Assembly (NCBI GenBank): GCA_965116325.1
Contig: OZ220675.1
Span: 2,232,001-2,296,000, forward strand
Source: JAGWBF01 sp965116325
Lineage (GTDB): Bacteria > Chloroflexota > Dehalococcoidia > Lucifugimonadales > JAGWBF01
Length of the DNA stretch: 64,000 nt
Reading direction: 5' to 3'
A program made the translations under genes and the position numbers. Of the stretch, positions 43,937 through 51,977 are shown one piece after another. Below the pieces are notes generated by a model. The model was not told the origin of the DNA. It made no database searches and worked only from the letters and a program-made list of their open reading frames with translations. Position 1 is the first letter of the stretch. Every line of letters begins with the position of its first letter.

Positions 43937-45826
43937 TTAAACTTCCCGGTACTCGCCCTCGACGGTCCCCTCGCCGTCCCCTCCTTCGGGTGAATCAGGC
44001 ATGTCGGAAGGCGATCCTGGTTGGGCATAGACCGACTGTCCCAGCTTTTGCAGGGTTGCGTTCAGTTCGTTGGAAGCCGCTTGTATCTGCGCGATGTCGG
44101 CGGACTGGAGGGCTGAGCGGACCGCCTGCACCTTCTCCTCCACCTCTTGCTTCAGGTCAGCCGGCACCTTGTCGGCATGCTCCTCAAGGAGCTTTTCCGC
44201 CGAGTAGGCCAAGGACTCGGCCTGGTTGCGGGTATCGGCCTCGGAGCGACGCCTCTGGTCCTCTTCGGCGAATCGCTGGGCTTGCTCGACCATCTCCTCC
44301 ACCTCTTCGTTGGACAGGCCGGAGCTGGAGTGAATGACTATCTTCTGCTCCTTGCCGGTTCCCTTGTCCTTGGCGGAGACGCTCAGGATGCCGTTGGCAT
44401 CTATGTCGAAAGTGACCTCGATCTGGGGCACCCCCCTGGGGGCTGGCAGGATGCCATCGAGGATGAATTTGCCGATGGACTTGTTGTCGGTGGACATCCC
44501 GCGCTCGCCCTGGAGGACGTGGATTTCTACGCTAGTCTGTCCATCGGCAGCGGTGGTGAAAGTCTCGCTTTTTGAGGTGGGTATAGTTGTGTTCCTGGGA
44601 ATTAGGGGTGTAGAGACATTGCCCAGGGTCTCCAAGCCCAAGGTAAGGGGAGTGACGTCCAGGAGCAGGATGTCCCGCACATCGCCTACCAGCACGCCTC
44701 CTTGGATTGCCGCCCCTAAGGCCACTGCCTCATCAGGATTGACGGACTTGTTCGGTTCCTTGCCGAATATGTCCTTGACCTTCTGCTGGACGGCGGGCAT
44801 GCGGGTCATGCCCCCGACGAGGATGACCTCGTTGACCTGCTGGGCTGTGATTCCTGCATCTTCGATGGCCTGTTTGCAGGGGGCGACAGCTCGGTCCAGG
44901 AGCCCGGACACGAGCTGCTCCAGCTTGGAGCGCGAGAGGGTCATCACAAGGTGTTTGGGTCCGCTGGAGTCCGCGGTGATGAAGGGCAGGTTGATCTCGG
45001 TCTCCACGACAGTCGACAGCTCTATCTTCGCCTTTTCGGCAGCATCGCGCAGGCGTTGAAGGGCCATCCTGTCGCTGGCCAAGTCGATCCCCGTATCCTG
45101 TTTGAACTCACCTACCAGCCAGTCGATTATGCGGTTGTCGAAGTCGTCTCCCCCCAGGAAGGTGTCCCCGTTGGTGGACTTGACCTCGAACACACCCTCT
45201 CCCATCTGGAGCAGGGAGATGTCGAAGGTGCCGCCCCCCAGGTCGAAGACCGCGAGGATACTGTCGGTCTGCTCCTTGTCCATTCCGTAGGCCAGGGAAG
45301 AGGCAGTTGGTTCGTTGATTATCCGCAGCACCTCGAGGCCGGCGATCTGGCCGGCGTCCTTGGTTGCCTGGCGCTGAGCGTCGTTGAAGTAGGCGGGGAC
45401 GGTGATCACGGCCTGGCTGACCCTCTCGCCCAGCTTGGCTTCTGCGTCCTGCTTGATCTTCTGCAGCACAAGGGCCGATATCTGGGGGGGCGCATAGGTC
45501 TTGTCGCCCATCTGCACGTGAGCATCTCCGTTGGGGGCCTTGACGATCTTGTAGGGGAGCACACCTATGGCCCGCTGCACTTCAGGGTCGTTGTACTTGC
45601 GCCCCATTAGGCGCTTGACCGAGAAGATGGTGTTCTCAGGGTTGGTGACCGACTGGCGTTTTGCCATTTGGCCTACGTAGGTCTCCCCGGACTTCGGGTT
45701 GGCTGCCACCACCGAAGCTGTCAGCCTTCCACCCTCGGCGTTTTCCAAGACCACGGGTTCGTTGGCTTCGATAACCGCCGTCACCGAGTTTGTGGTACCC
45801 AGGTCAATGCCGATAACTTTAGGCAT
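43937..45826 (-). CDS. dnaK: Hsp70 chaperone DnaK
   Basis: A 629-residue Hsp70. Signature stretches are IGIDLGTTNS at the start, IINEPTASSLAYG, VFDLGGGTFDIS and VILVGGMTRMPAVQ in the ATPase domain, then DVTPLTLGLETLG and the substrate-binding domain. ATG 45826 is used; it lies inside the end of grpE (8-bp overlap) with aaggag before it. It is the third gene of hspR-grpE-dnaK. Confidence 0.98.
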   Translation of the reverse strand: MPKVIGIDLGTTNSVTAVIEANEPVVLENAEGGRLTASVVAANPKSGETYVGQMAKRQSVTNPENTIFSVKRLMGRKYNDPEVQRAIGVLPYKIVKAPNGDAHVQMGDKTYAPPQISALVLQKIKQDAEAKLGERVSQAVITVPAYFNDAQRQATKDAGQIAGLEVLRIINEPTASSLAYGMDKEQTDSILAVFDLGGGTFDISLLQMGEGVFEVKSTNGDTFLGGDDFDNRIIDWLVGEFKQDTGIDLASDRMALQRLRDAAEKAKIELSTVVETEINLPFITADSSGPKHLVMTLSRSKLEQLVSGLLDRAVAPCKQAIEDAGITAQQVNEVILVGGMTRMPAVQQKVKDIFGKEPNKSVNPDEAVALGAAIQGGVLVGDVRDILLLDVTPLTLGLETLGNVSTPLIPRNTTIPTSKSETFTTAADGQTSVEIHVLQGERGMSTDNKSIGKFILDGILPAPRGVPQIEVTFDIDANGILSVSAKDKGTGKEQKIVIHSSSGLSNEEVEEMVEQAQRFAEEDQRRRSEADTRNQAESLAYSAEKLLEEHADKVPADLKQEVEEKVQAVRSALQSADIAQIQAASNELNATLQKLGQSVYAQPGSPSDMPDSPEGGDGEGTVEGEYREV

Positions 45827-46403
45827 CTTCAAACTCCTTCTCAGATGAATCATCTGAGCTTGTAGAATCTTGTTCAGGCCTCTTGGCGAGGACAACAAGG
45901 GATGGGCGCAGCACCCTTTCGTTCATGCGATATCCCTCCCTGACCACGGACATCACCCTTCCCTCGGGGTGGTCGGAGCTCTCCTGGTAGGCCATGGCCT
46001 CATGTTCGAAGGGGTCGAACTCCATGCCCAAGGCTTCGATCCTGACCACGTTTTCCGATTCTATGAGGGTGTTCAGCTTTCGTTGGATCAGGGTTATTCC
46101 TTTCAGCCAGGATGGTTCAGAACCATCCTTTGAAGCATGCTGGATAGCCAGGGCGAACTCATCGAGAACGGGGAGCAACTTCAGGATTAACCTGGAGTTG
46201 GCGTGGCGCTGCAGCTCCTGCCGGTCTTCGTCAGAGCGGCGCTTGTAGTTGGCAAAATCCGCCTGCACCCTGCGCAGCACCTCCAGCAGATCTTCCGAAG
46301 TCTGTGCCGACGGTGCACCCGGGAGAGCGCCTTCTTCTGAGGAAAGCGTTGTGGATTCTTCCTCCGCCCTTATGCTCCCAGCGCTGGTATTTTCTTCCGT
46401 CAT
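45819..46403 (-). CDS. grpE: Nucleotide exchange factor GrpE
   Basis: A 194-residue GrpE. The long coiled coil (LLEVLRRVQADFANYKRR) and the beta domain (GMEFDPFEHEAMAY, GRVMSVVREGYRMNERVLRPSLVVLAK) are typical. It exchanges ADP on DnaK. It follows hspR by 13 bp and overlaps dnaK. Confidence 0.96.
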   Translation of the reverse strand: MTEENTSAGSIRAEEESTTLSSEEGALPGAPSAQTSEDLLEVLRRVQADFANYKRRSDEDRQELQRHANSRLILKLLPVLDEFALAIQHASKDGSEPSWLKGITLIQRKLNTLIESENVVRIEALGMEFDPFEHEAMAYQESSDHPEGRVMSVVREGYRMNERVLRPSLVVLAKRPEQDSTSSDDSSEKEFEDA

Positions 46404-46416
46404 CCCGGTCCTTTCC

Positions 46417-46935
46417 TTAAAAAGGGTCTTCCTGCAGGGGAAGGTTCAGTCGCCGAAAGATGTCCGCCATCTCCCGCTCTACGATGCCTACAAAGGGCTG
46501 GGCCTCCTTCATCATGGCCAGTCGCTGGAGCATCTCCAGGAGGCTGGTCAGCAGCTCCAGAGTGAACTCGACGCCGGCCAGGTTCAGCCCCAGGTTTTCC
46601 TCCAGGTGGCGTATCAGCTTCAGCTTCTCGATATCCTCCTGGGAGTACAGGCGAAGCATTCCCATGGTGCGTGAGGGGTTGATCAGCCCCAGACGCTCGT
46701 ACTTGCGCAGAGTCTGAGGGTGCATTTCGAGAATGCGGGCAGCCACGCTGATGATGTACACGCCCTGTATTTCCGGGGTTCGTGCGGCCGGGGCGCTGCG
46801 CTGGGGCTTGGGGTCTTCCTCTCGCTTGGCCAAGCTGGAATCGTCCGCCTTGGCTTGGATGGAAAAGAGGAAGGACTCGGAGGGATACTGCTCCCTGACT
46901 CTTGGCTTTCTCTTATGCGGGTTTCGGTCTTGCAT
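46417..46935 (-). CDS. hspR: HspR-like MerR-family heat-shock repressor
   Basis: A 172-residue protein. The MerR-type HTH is at about residues 57-100 (VYIISVAARILEMHPQTLRKYERLGLI split by P and R residues), followed by the coiled coil. HspR represses dnaK operons through HAIR palindromes, and one lies just upstream. The N-terminal 55 residues are a basic, low-complexity extension not usual in HspR. The predicted transcript begins only about 8 nt before the ATG, so the message may be nearly leaderless. In actinobacteria hspR is normally the last gene of the dnaK operon; here it is first. Confidence 0.88.
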   Translation of the reverse strand: MQDRNPHKRKPRVREQYPSESFLFSIQAKADDSSLAKREEDPKPQRSAPAARTPEIQGVYIISVAARILEMHPQTLRKYERLGLINPSRTMGMLRLYSQEDIEKLKLIRHLEENLGLNLAGVEFTLELLTSLLEMLQRLAMMKEAQPFVGIVEREMADIFRRLNLPLQEDPF

Positions 46936-46949
46936 CTTAGCGTTGCTGT

Positions 46950-46988
46950 ATTGTAAGACTTGACATACTTCGTGTCAAGTGATATAAC
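46950..46988. promoter_or_regulatory. Divergent promoters sharing a HAIR operator
   Basis: The palindrome ACTTGACA-N7-TGTCAAGT (46958-46980) matches the HAIR pattern CTTGA-N-TCAAG. Each half supplies a -35 box: plus strand TTGACA (46960-46965), 17 bp, TATAAC (46983-46988); minus strand TTGACA (46973-46978), 17 bp, TACAAT (46950-46955). HspR bound here should block transcription both of hspR-grpE-dnaK and of the zinc-ribbon gene. Confidence 0.85.
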
Positions 46989-47005
46989 GTGACATAAGGA
47001 AAGAC

Positions 47006-47209
47006 ATGGATCAACTAGAGGGAACCGGTAAGATGGAGCTCATATTTCTAAAGGCTTGTCGGAAGTGCAAGGGTGACGTCGTTATAGAGCGGGATGTCTA
47101 TGGCGAGTACGCCAAGTGCGTGCAGTGCGGACGCTCTGAAGAGGCGAAACCCGTTGGTTTCCCTCCTCCCTTCCAGGGCACCCCGCGCAAAGAGATGGAC
47201 GCCGTCTAA
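47006..47209 (+). CDS. Small zinc-ribbon protein under HspR control
   Basis: A 67-residue protein with two CxxC pairs (CRKC near residue 18 and CVQC near 38), a zinc ribbon. ATG 47006 has aagga 6 bp upstream; an ATG at 47033 is also possible. It shares the HAIR-containing promoter region with the dnaK operon, so it is probably heat-inducible. Its role is unknown; a small RNA- or protein-binding helper is possible. It is convergent with the molybdoenzyme gene. Confidence 0.75.
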   Translation: MDQLEGTGKMELIFLKACRKCKGDVVIERDVYGEYAKCVQCGRSEEAKPVGFPPPFQGTPRKEMDAV

Positions 47210-47232
47210 GGAGGAATAGAAGCGGAGGTCCG

Positions 47233-47841
47233 TCACGCTAGGGACGGCCAAAACCGCTCCTCTTTCCACGGGTCGGCATTGTTGTTGTATCCCCGCTGCT
47301 CCCAGAACCCCGGTTGGTCCTCGGCAGTAAACTCAATGGCGCAGACCCACTTGGCGCTCTTCCACGCATACCTGCTGGGCACCACCAGCCTCAGGGGCCA
47401 GCCATGGTCACGGCCTAGCTCATTCCCGTTGTGCTTGTGGGCCAGGATACCCTCCTCTGCAACCACATCCAAGGGGAGATTCGTGGTGTACCCGCCGTAG
47501 CAGTGGGCGACAATGTGATGAGCCTCACTGGTTGGCTTTGCCAAGTCCATGATTTCACGGAAATGCACGCCTTCCCAAGTATTGTCCAGGGCGCTCCACT
47601 GGGTGACGCAGTGAAAGTCTGCTACCACCGACATCCAGGGAAGCCCTGAGAACCCCTTCCAGTCCAGCTCCACCTGGTTCTCCACCAAGCCTAGGAACTG
47701 GATGGTCCACTGGTCCAGCTCTATTGCGGGGGTAGGACCGTAGCTCAAGACAGGAAACTTGCCGGTCACGAACTGCCCCGGCGGTACCCGGTCTCCCTGG
47801 TCTGGGGCTTCCTTGAGCTTCTCCGGTTTCTTGTAGAGCAT
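47233..47841 (-). CDS. SUOX-fold molybdopterin oxidoreductase
   Basis: A 202-residue protein of the sulfite-oxidase/YedY family. The Mo-binding Cys lies in ADFHCVTQWS (near residue 87). HCYGGYTTNLPLD and GWPLRLVVPSRYAWKSAKW are conserved parts of the fold. It is short and has no twin-arginine signal, so it seems cytoplasmic. Family members reduce protein methionine sulfoxide or oxidise sulfite; which applies here is unknown. Confidence 0.85.
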   Translation of the reverse strand: MLYKKPEKLKEAPDQGDRVPPGQFVTGKFPVLSYGPTPAIELDQWTIQFLGLVENQVELDWKGFSGLPWMSVVADFHCVTQWSALDNTWEGVHFREIMDLAKPTSEAHHIVAHCYGGYTTNLPLDVVAEEGILAHKHNGNELGRDHGWPLRLVVPSRYAWKSAKWVCAIEFTAEDQPGFWEQRGYNNNADPWKEERFWPSLA

Positions 47842-47987
47842 TCCACACCTCCGTCAGGGCTTGGGAGTACACCCCGGGATTATATCAACGGCCCGCTACG
47901 CCTGCCCACTGGAGTACAGGCATTGGTTTAGGCATTCCAAGGTCGCGTTTGTGCCTTTAGTTTCTTGGCCAAGAATGGGGAGCTAGG

Positions 47988-48800
47988 TTGAATCAAGGCC
48001 TCAGGGTGGTGGGCAACCGGACGGGTAAAGGCCACTTGCGAATTCTTTCACAATACCAGTATGATTGGGCTGTTGTGGGCCAGGAAGGTGATCGGGCCAT
48101 CGTCATCAAGGGTCTCCGCAAGAGCTACGGTGATTGGCCTGTGCTTTGGGATCTGGACCTGGTGGTGGAGTGGGGGCAGGTGCTCGTGGTGTTCGGGGAT
48201 AATGGCGCCGGCAAGAGCACGCTTTTGAAGCTCATCTCCACCCAGGCCAGACCGGAAGCTGGCGAGGTGTATGTTAACGGGGCCAGCTTGAAGAGGCAGC
48301 CTGACCGGGTGCGCCGAGCCGTCGGCGTGGTTGCCCACAGCGACTTCCTCTACGAAGACCTCACCTGTGCCGAGAACCTTGCCTTTTACGGGCGTCTGTA
48401 TGGGCTGAAAGATAACTCATCCAGGGTCGAGCAGGGCCTGTCCCTGGTGGGTCTTCTCCACCGGCGCAATCACAGGGTCCGCACCTTGTCCAACGGAATG
48501 CAAAAGAGGCTGTCCATCGCCAGGGCCCTGCTGCACGAACCCTCGGTGCTGCTGCTGGATGAGCCCGAAGCGGGTCTGGACCAGGAAGCTCTAGGCATGC
48601 TGGAAGGCGTGCTGTCTGACCGGAGGAGCCGGGGATGCAGCGCAGTGGTGACCACTCACAACGTGGACAAGGGACAGCTTTGGGGGGACAAGGTGGCGGT
48701 CCTTTCCGGGGGCCGGCTAGCTTTCCCTGAACAAGGGTGCACGACCGGTATGGAAGCCGGGGGAGGTACTGGTGAGCCCGCCGGGGGTGGGCAAGGATGA
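47988..48800 (+). CDS. ccmA: Haem exporter ATPase CcmA
   Basis: A 270-residue ABC ATPase with Walker A FGDNGAGKST, the signature LSNGMQKRLSIA and Walker B VLLLDEPEAGLD. It starts the ccmABCDE cluster, overlapping ccmB by 4 bp. CcmA drives release of holo-CcmE from the membrane complex in cytochrome c maturation system I. The TTG start at 47988 is uncertain; GTG codons near 48006 are alternatives. The C-terminal tail is unusually Gly-rich. Confidence 0.88.
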   Translation: MNQGLRVVGNRTGKGHLRILSQYQYDWAVVGQEGDRAIVIKGLRKSYGDWPVLWDLDLVVEWGQVLVVFGDNGAGKSTLLKLISTQARPEAGEVYVNGASLKRQPDRVRRAVGVVAHSDFLYEDLTCAENLAFYGRLYGLKDNSSRVEQGLSLVGLLHRRNHRVRTLSNGMQKRLSIARALLHEPSVLLLDEPEAGLDQEALGMLEGVLSDRRSRGCSAVVTTHNVDKGQLWGDKVAVLSGGRLAFPEQGCTTGMEAGGGTGEPAGGGQG

Positions 48801-49474
48801 CCTTTGTGGCCCCTGTCCTCAACATCGCCTGGAAGGACCTTATCCTGGAGGTAAGGACCCGCGAAGTTGTAGCGTCGGTGCTAGTGTTCTCCTTGCTGGT
48901 CGTAGTGGTTTTCAGCTTCGCCTTGAACTCCGTTCCCGATCGGGTCCGTGATGACATGGTGCCCGGGGTGCTTTGGGTTGCTATCTCCTTTGCTGGAGTT
49001 CTGGCCATGACTCGGGCCTTCGTGCTTGAAAAGGAGAAGGGGAGCATACAGGGACTCCTTCTTGCCCCGGTGAGCAGGGATGCCATCTATTTCGGGAAGA
49101 TGCTGGCCAGCTTCATCTTCCTGCTTGTTGTTGAAGCTGCCTTCCTCCCGATTTTCGCTGTGCTCTTCAACTTCACCCACTTCTCACCCTATCTGATCCT
49201 GGTGATTATTCTGGCCACGTTAGGGTTCGTTGCGGTAGGGACCCTGTTCTCGGCTATCGCGGTCAACACCCGTTCCAGGGAGATAATGCTTCCCGTGCTG
49301 TTCCTGCCAATTGTGGCGCCTGTGATAATAGCTGCTGTGGAGTCGTCCTCTGCTCTTGTGGGGACCGGGGTTCAGGGTGTAAGCCCCTGGCGGTGGATTG
49401 GGCTCATCGGTGTTTTCGACATGGTCTTCCTGGTAGGCTGTCCCTGGGTCTTTGGACTGGTCCTGGAGGAATAG
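48797..49474 (+). CDS. ccmB: Haem exporter permease CcmB
   Basis: A 225-residue membrane protein with six hydrophobic segments (for example VASVLVFSLLVVVVFSFALN and LASFIFLLVVEAAFLPIFAV). FVLEKEKGSIQGLLLAPVSR is a CcmB hallmark. It pairs with CcmA and CcmC in haem loading of CcmE. Start overlaps ccmA by 4 bp. Confidence 0.9.
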   Translation: MTFVAPVLNIAWKDLILEVRTREVVASVLVFSLLVVVVFSFALNSVPDRVRDDMVPGVLWVAISFAGVLAMTRAFVLEKEKGSIQGLLLAPVSRDAIYFGKMLASFIFLLVVEAAFLPIFAVLFNFTHFSPYLILVIILATLGFVAVGTLFSAIAVNTRSREIMLPVLFLPIVAPVIIAAVESSSALVGTGVQGVSPWRWIGLIGVFDMVFLVGCPWVFGLVLEE

Positions 49475-49533
49475 GCGATGGATATGCTACCTCGCGCGGA
49501 GGATTGCTTGGTGAAGGAGAGTAAGGGGTTGTC

Positions 49534-50253
49534 ATGAAAATGATCGGACGCCTGGCAGGAGGTTCGTTCCTGCCCCTAGTGGCGGCTTTGATGGTGCTGG
49601 ACCTGTACCTTATCTTCATTCACGCCCCGGTGGCGACGGCCGACCATCGCTTCAACCTCCAACGCATCCTGTACTTCCACGTGGGTATCGCCTGGGTGTC
49701 GCTCATAGCCTTCGCTGTTATCTTCGTCGCCAGCCTGGTCTATCTGTGGAAGAGGGACGACCGCTGGGATGCCCTTGCCCACTCGGCTGCCGAGGTCGGC
49801 TTCGTATTTGCCAGCCTGGTGCTGATCACCGGGTCCCTTTGGGGGAAGGGGATATGGGACCGGTGGTGGACCTGGGAACCCCGGCTGACCACCATGCTCA
49901 TTCTCTGGCTGATATATGTGGCGTACCTTATGCTGCGGAGCTTCGCCTCCAACCCAAGCCAGGCGGCCCGTTTCTCGGCCGTTCTCGGAATAATCGGGTT
50001 CATCGATGTGCCCATAATTTATTTCGCCGCCAACTGGTGGCGAGGACTCCACCCCGAGGTGGTTTCTGGTCCGCTGGCCGACGCCGGGAGCTTGGACCCC
50101 ACCATGAGGTCGGTGATGCTGTTTACGGCCCTGGTCTTCACTCTTCTTTTCACCTACCTGGTCAAGGAGAGGCTGTCGGTCAGGTCCATGGAAGATACCC
50201 TGAGAAGGGTAAAGCATGCATTCGGCGCCGGTTTTGGGCGCCGGCAATCGTAA
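49534..50253 (+). CDS. ccmC: Haem-handling protein CcmC
   Basis: A 239-residue membrane protein. The tryptophan-rich haem-binding loop WDRWWTWEPRLTTMLILW (about residue 107) and the flanking His (RILYFHVGIAWVS and the periplasmic loop after WRGLHPEV) are typical. It delivers haem to CcmE. It is 59 bp after ccmB. Confidence 0.93.
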   Translation: MKMIGRLAGGSFLPLVAALMVLDLYLIFIHAPVATADHRFNLQRILYFHVGIAWVSLIAFAVIFVASLVYLWKRDDRWDALAHSAAEVGFVFASLVLITGSLWGKGIWDRWWTWEPRLTTMLILWLIYVAYLMLRSFASNPSQAARFSAVLGIIGFIDVPIIYFAANWWRGLHPEVVSGPLADAGSLDPTMRSVMLFTALVFTLLFTYLVKERLSVRSMEDTLRRVKHAFGAGFGRRQS

Positions 50254-50265
50254 AGGAGGACGAAT

Positions 50266-50439
50266 ATGCCTTCGGAGAACCTGCCCTACCTGTTCGCGGT
50301 GTACTCGGTAACCTGGGTCCTGTTCTTCGCCTACGTTTTCTACGTCTCCCGGCGCCAAAGGGAGCTGGAAAGGGAGATAAAGGACCTGCGGGCTGCGATG
50401 GAGTCGGTTGAGGGGGACTCCTCGCCAAGCAGCGGTTGA
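50266..50439 (+). CDS. ccmD: CcmD-like small membrane protein
   Basis: A 57-residue protein not captured by usual length cut-offs. It begins at ATG 50266 after aaggagga, has one membrane helix (YLFAVYSVTWVLFFAYVFYV) and then a charged helix (RRQRELEREIKDLRAAME). Size, topology and position between ccmC and ccmE fit CcmD, which couples CcmC to CcmAB-CcmE. Confidence 0.8.
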   Translation: MPSENLPYLFAVYSVTWVLFFAYVFYVSRRQRELEREIKDLRAAMESVEGDSSPSSG

Positions 50440-50512
50440 AAAACCACGATGGGTGCCCGTATAGTCTAAATAGCAGAATAGACCGGAAAGGAACTTCGAA
50501 TCAGTTTTGGGG

Positions 50513-50971
50513 ATGCTAGAACAAGACCGAGGACAGCTGGACGCCGATTCTGGCGGGTCTAGCTGGATTTCAAACAACAAAGTCAGGCTGCTCCTGGTTG
50601 GCATTGTGATGGTCCTAACCCTGGGCTTTCTGATCAGCCAGGCGTTTCCCGGAAGCACACGCTACTACCTGACCGTTGATGAGTTTCTGGCCGACTCGCA
50701 GAGCCAGGATGGGCGCAGCGTCAGAGTGGTGGGCTCGCTGGTCCCCGACTCTTTCCAGCGGGAGCAGGGAACAACCTTGGCCAACTTCCAGATCGCAAAC
50801 GAAGGCCAAGTATTAGACGCTTCATACCAGGGCGTGGTACCCGACCTCTTCTTCAACGTGGACTCGGAGATCGTTTTGGAAGGCAAGTACAACCCCAACA
50901 GCGGGTTTCATGTGGATAGCGTGGTGGTGAAGTGCCCGTCTAAGTACGAGGCCCTGCCCCAGGAAGTTTGA
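50513..50971 (+). CDS. ccmE: Cytochrome c maturation protein CcmE, Cys variant
   Basis: A 152-residue periplasmic haem chaperone with one N-terminal membrane anchor (LLLVGIVMVLTLGFLISQAF) and an OB-fold. The haem-binding motif is VVVKCPSKYEA, i.e. CxxxY, where most bacteria have HxxxY. This Cys form is known from archaea and Desulfovibrio, where haem is bound through the Cys. The start is ATG 50513. No ccmF, ccmH or ccmG lies in the window. Confidence 0.9.
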   Translation: MLEQDRGQLDADSGGSSWISNNKVRLLLVGIVMVLTLGFLISQAFPGSTRYYLTVDEFLADSQSQDGRSVRVVGSLVPDSFQREQGTTLANFQIANEGQVLDASYQGVVPDLFFNVDSEIVLEGKYNPNSGFHVDSVVVKCPSKYEALPQEV

Positions 50972-51110
50972 TAACTTTCGCCTAGACGGCAGGAACTCAG
51001 GCAATATAGTGGCGGGCAGGGTGGCAAATCGACCATGGCGTGACCGCGGTTTTGCTTTGCGCAACGACCAGCCGGATTATGTCTGTGGGCGAGTGGCCGA
51101 GAGCCAGCGC

Positions 51111-51977
51111 CTAAAGCTGGAAGGAGTCCAGCAGCTCCTGGGTGGACTTGAGAGGCGCCTTTTGTCGCAGGTCTGCCTGGCGGTCGTCCAGGGTTGGCCT
51201 GCCTTCCTGCTGATAGACCACGCCGATGGGAAGCCCGCCTGACCTTACGACGCCATAGGCAGCCTGCTTGTCTGAGGGGTCATGGTCCTCGGGCAGGTCC
51301 CACAGAGTAGGTTCGATGCCCTTCTTCGAGTTGCCCTTGATAATCTCGTAGGTGTCGTTGTAGGTGGTGCAGGGGGACTGAACGTGCACGATGGAGAACC
51401 CCGAATGGTCCATGCCCTGGCTGATCAGCTTTGCCAGGGGCCTGGGCTGGCCCGAAAAGCCCGACGCTATAAAGGAAACGCCCAGGGTCAGGTATAGCTC
51501 CAGGGGGTTAATGGACTCTTCGATCTTTCCGTAGGGAGTGGAGCTGGTGTTGGTGCCCAGCTCGGTGGTGGGTGAGCTCTGGCCCTTGGTCAAGCCGTAC
51601 ACCCCGTTGTCCATGACCACTGCGCAGATGTTCAGGTTTCGGGCGGCCTGGGGACCGATGTGCTCTCCTCCGATGCTCAAAAAGTCTCCGTCGCCTGCCA
51701 CAACCACCACATTCAGGTCAGGGCGCGCCATCTTGGTGCCCATGGCGATGGGCAGGGAGCGTCCATGAATGCCATGGAAGCCGAAGGGTTGGGGGCCTTC
51801 CAGGAGGTGGACCAGGTTCCCGGAGCATCCTATGCCGGCTATGACAACGTTGCTTTCCATGGCGGAACCGGTCTTTTGGATCCTGTCGGTCATGGCGAAT
51901 TCCAAGGCTCGGCGCACACCAAAGTCGCCGCATCCGGGACACCATTTGAAATCGTACTCGGGGTTCTTCGTGGTCAT
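51111..51977 (-). CDS. korB: 2-oxoacid:ferredoxin oxidoreductase, beta subunit
   Basis: A 288-residue TPP-binding subunit: FKWCPGCGDFGV near the start (cluster ligands), AGIGCSGN, VVAGDGDFLSIGGEH for TPP and Mg2+ binding. It pairs with the upstream alpha subunit, whose stop it overlaps by 4 bp, to convert a 2-oxoacid such as 2-oxoglutarate to acyl-CoA with reduction of ferredoxin. Confidence 0.9.
   Translation of the reverse strand: MTTKNPEYDFKWCPGCGDFGVRRALEFAMTDRIQKTGSAMESNVVIAGIGCSGNLVHLLEGPQPFGFHGIHGRSLPIAMGTKMARPDLNVVVVAGDGDFLSIGGEHIGPQAARNLNICAVVMDNGVYGLTKGQSSPTTELGTNTSSTPYGKIEESINPLELYLTLGVSFIASGFSGQPRPLAKLISQGMDHSGFSIVHVQSPCTTYNDTYEIIKGNSKKGIEPTLWDLPEDHDPSDKQAAYGVVRSGGLPIGVVYQQEGRPTLDDRQADLRQKAPLKSTQELLDSFQL

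Noticed and set aside
51060..51110. tRNA-like string GGCGAGTGGCCGAGAG after ccmE
   Set aside because: It resembles the 5' part of a tRNA-Ser but no anticodon arm, T-arm or acceptor pairing follows, and the end of korB occupies the region.
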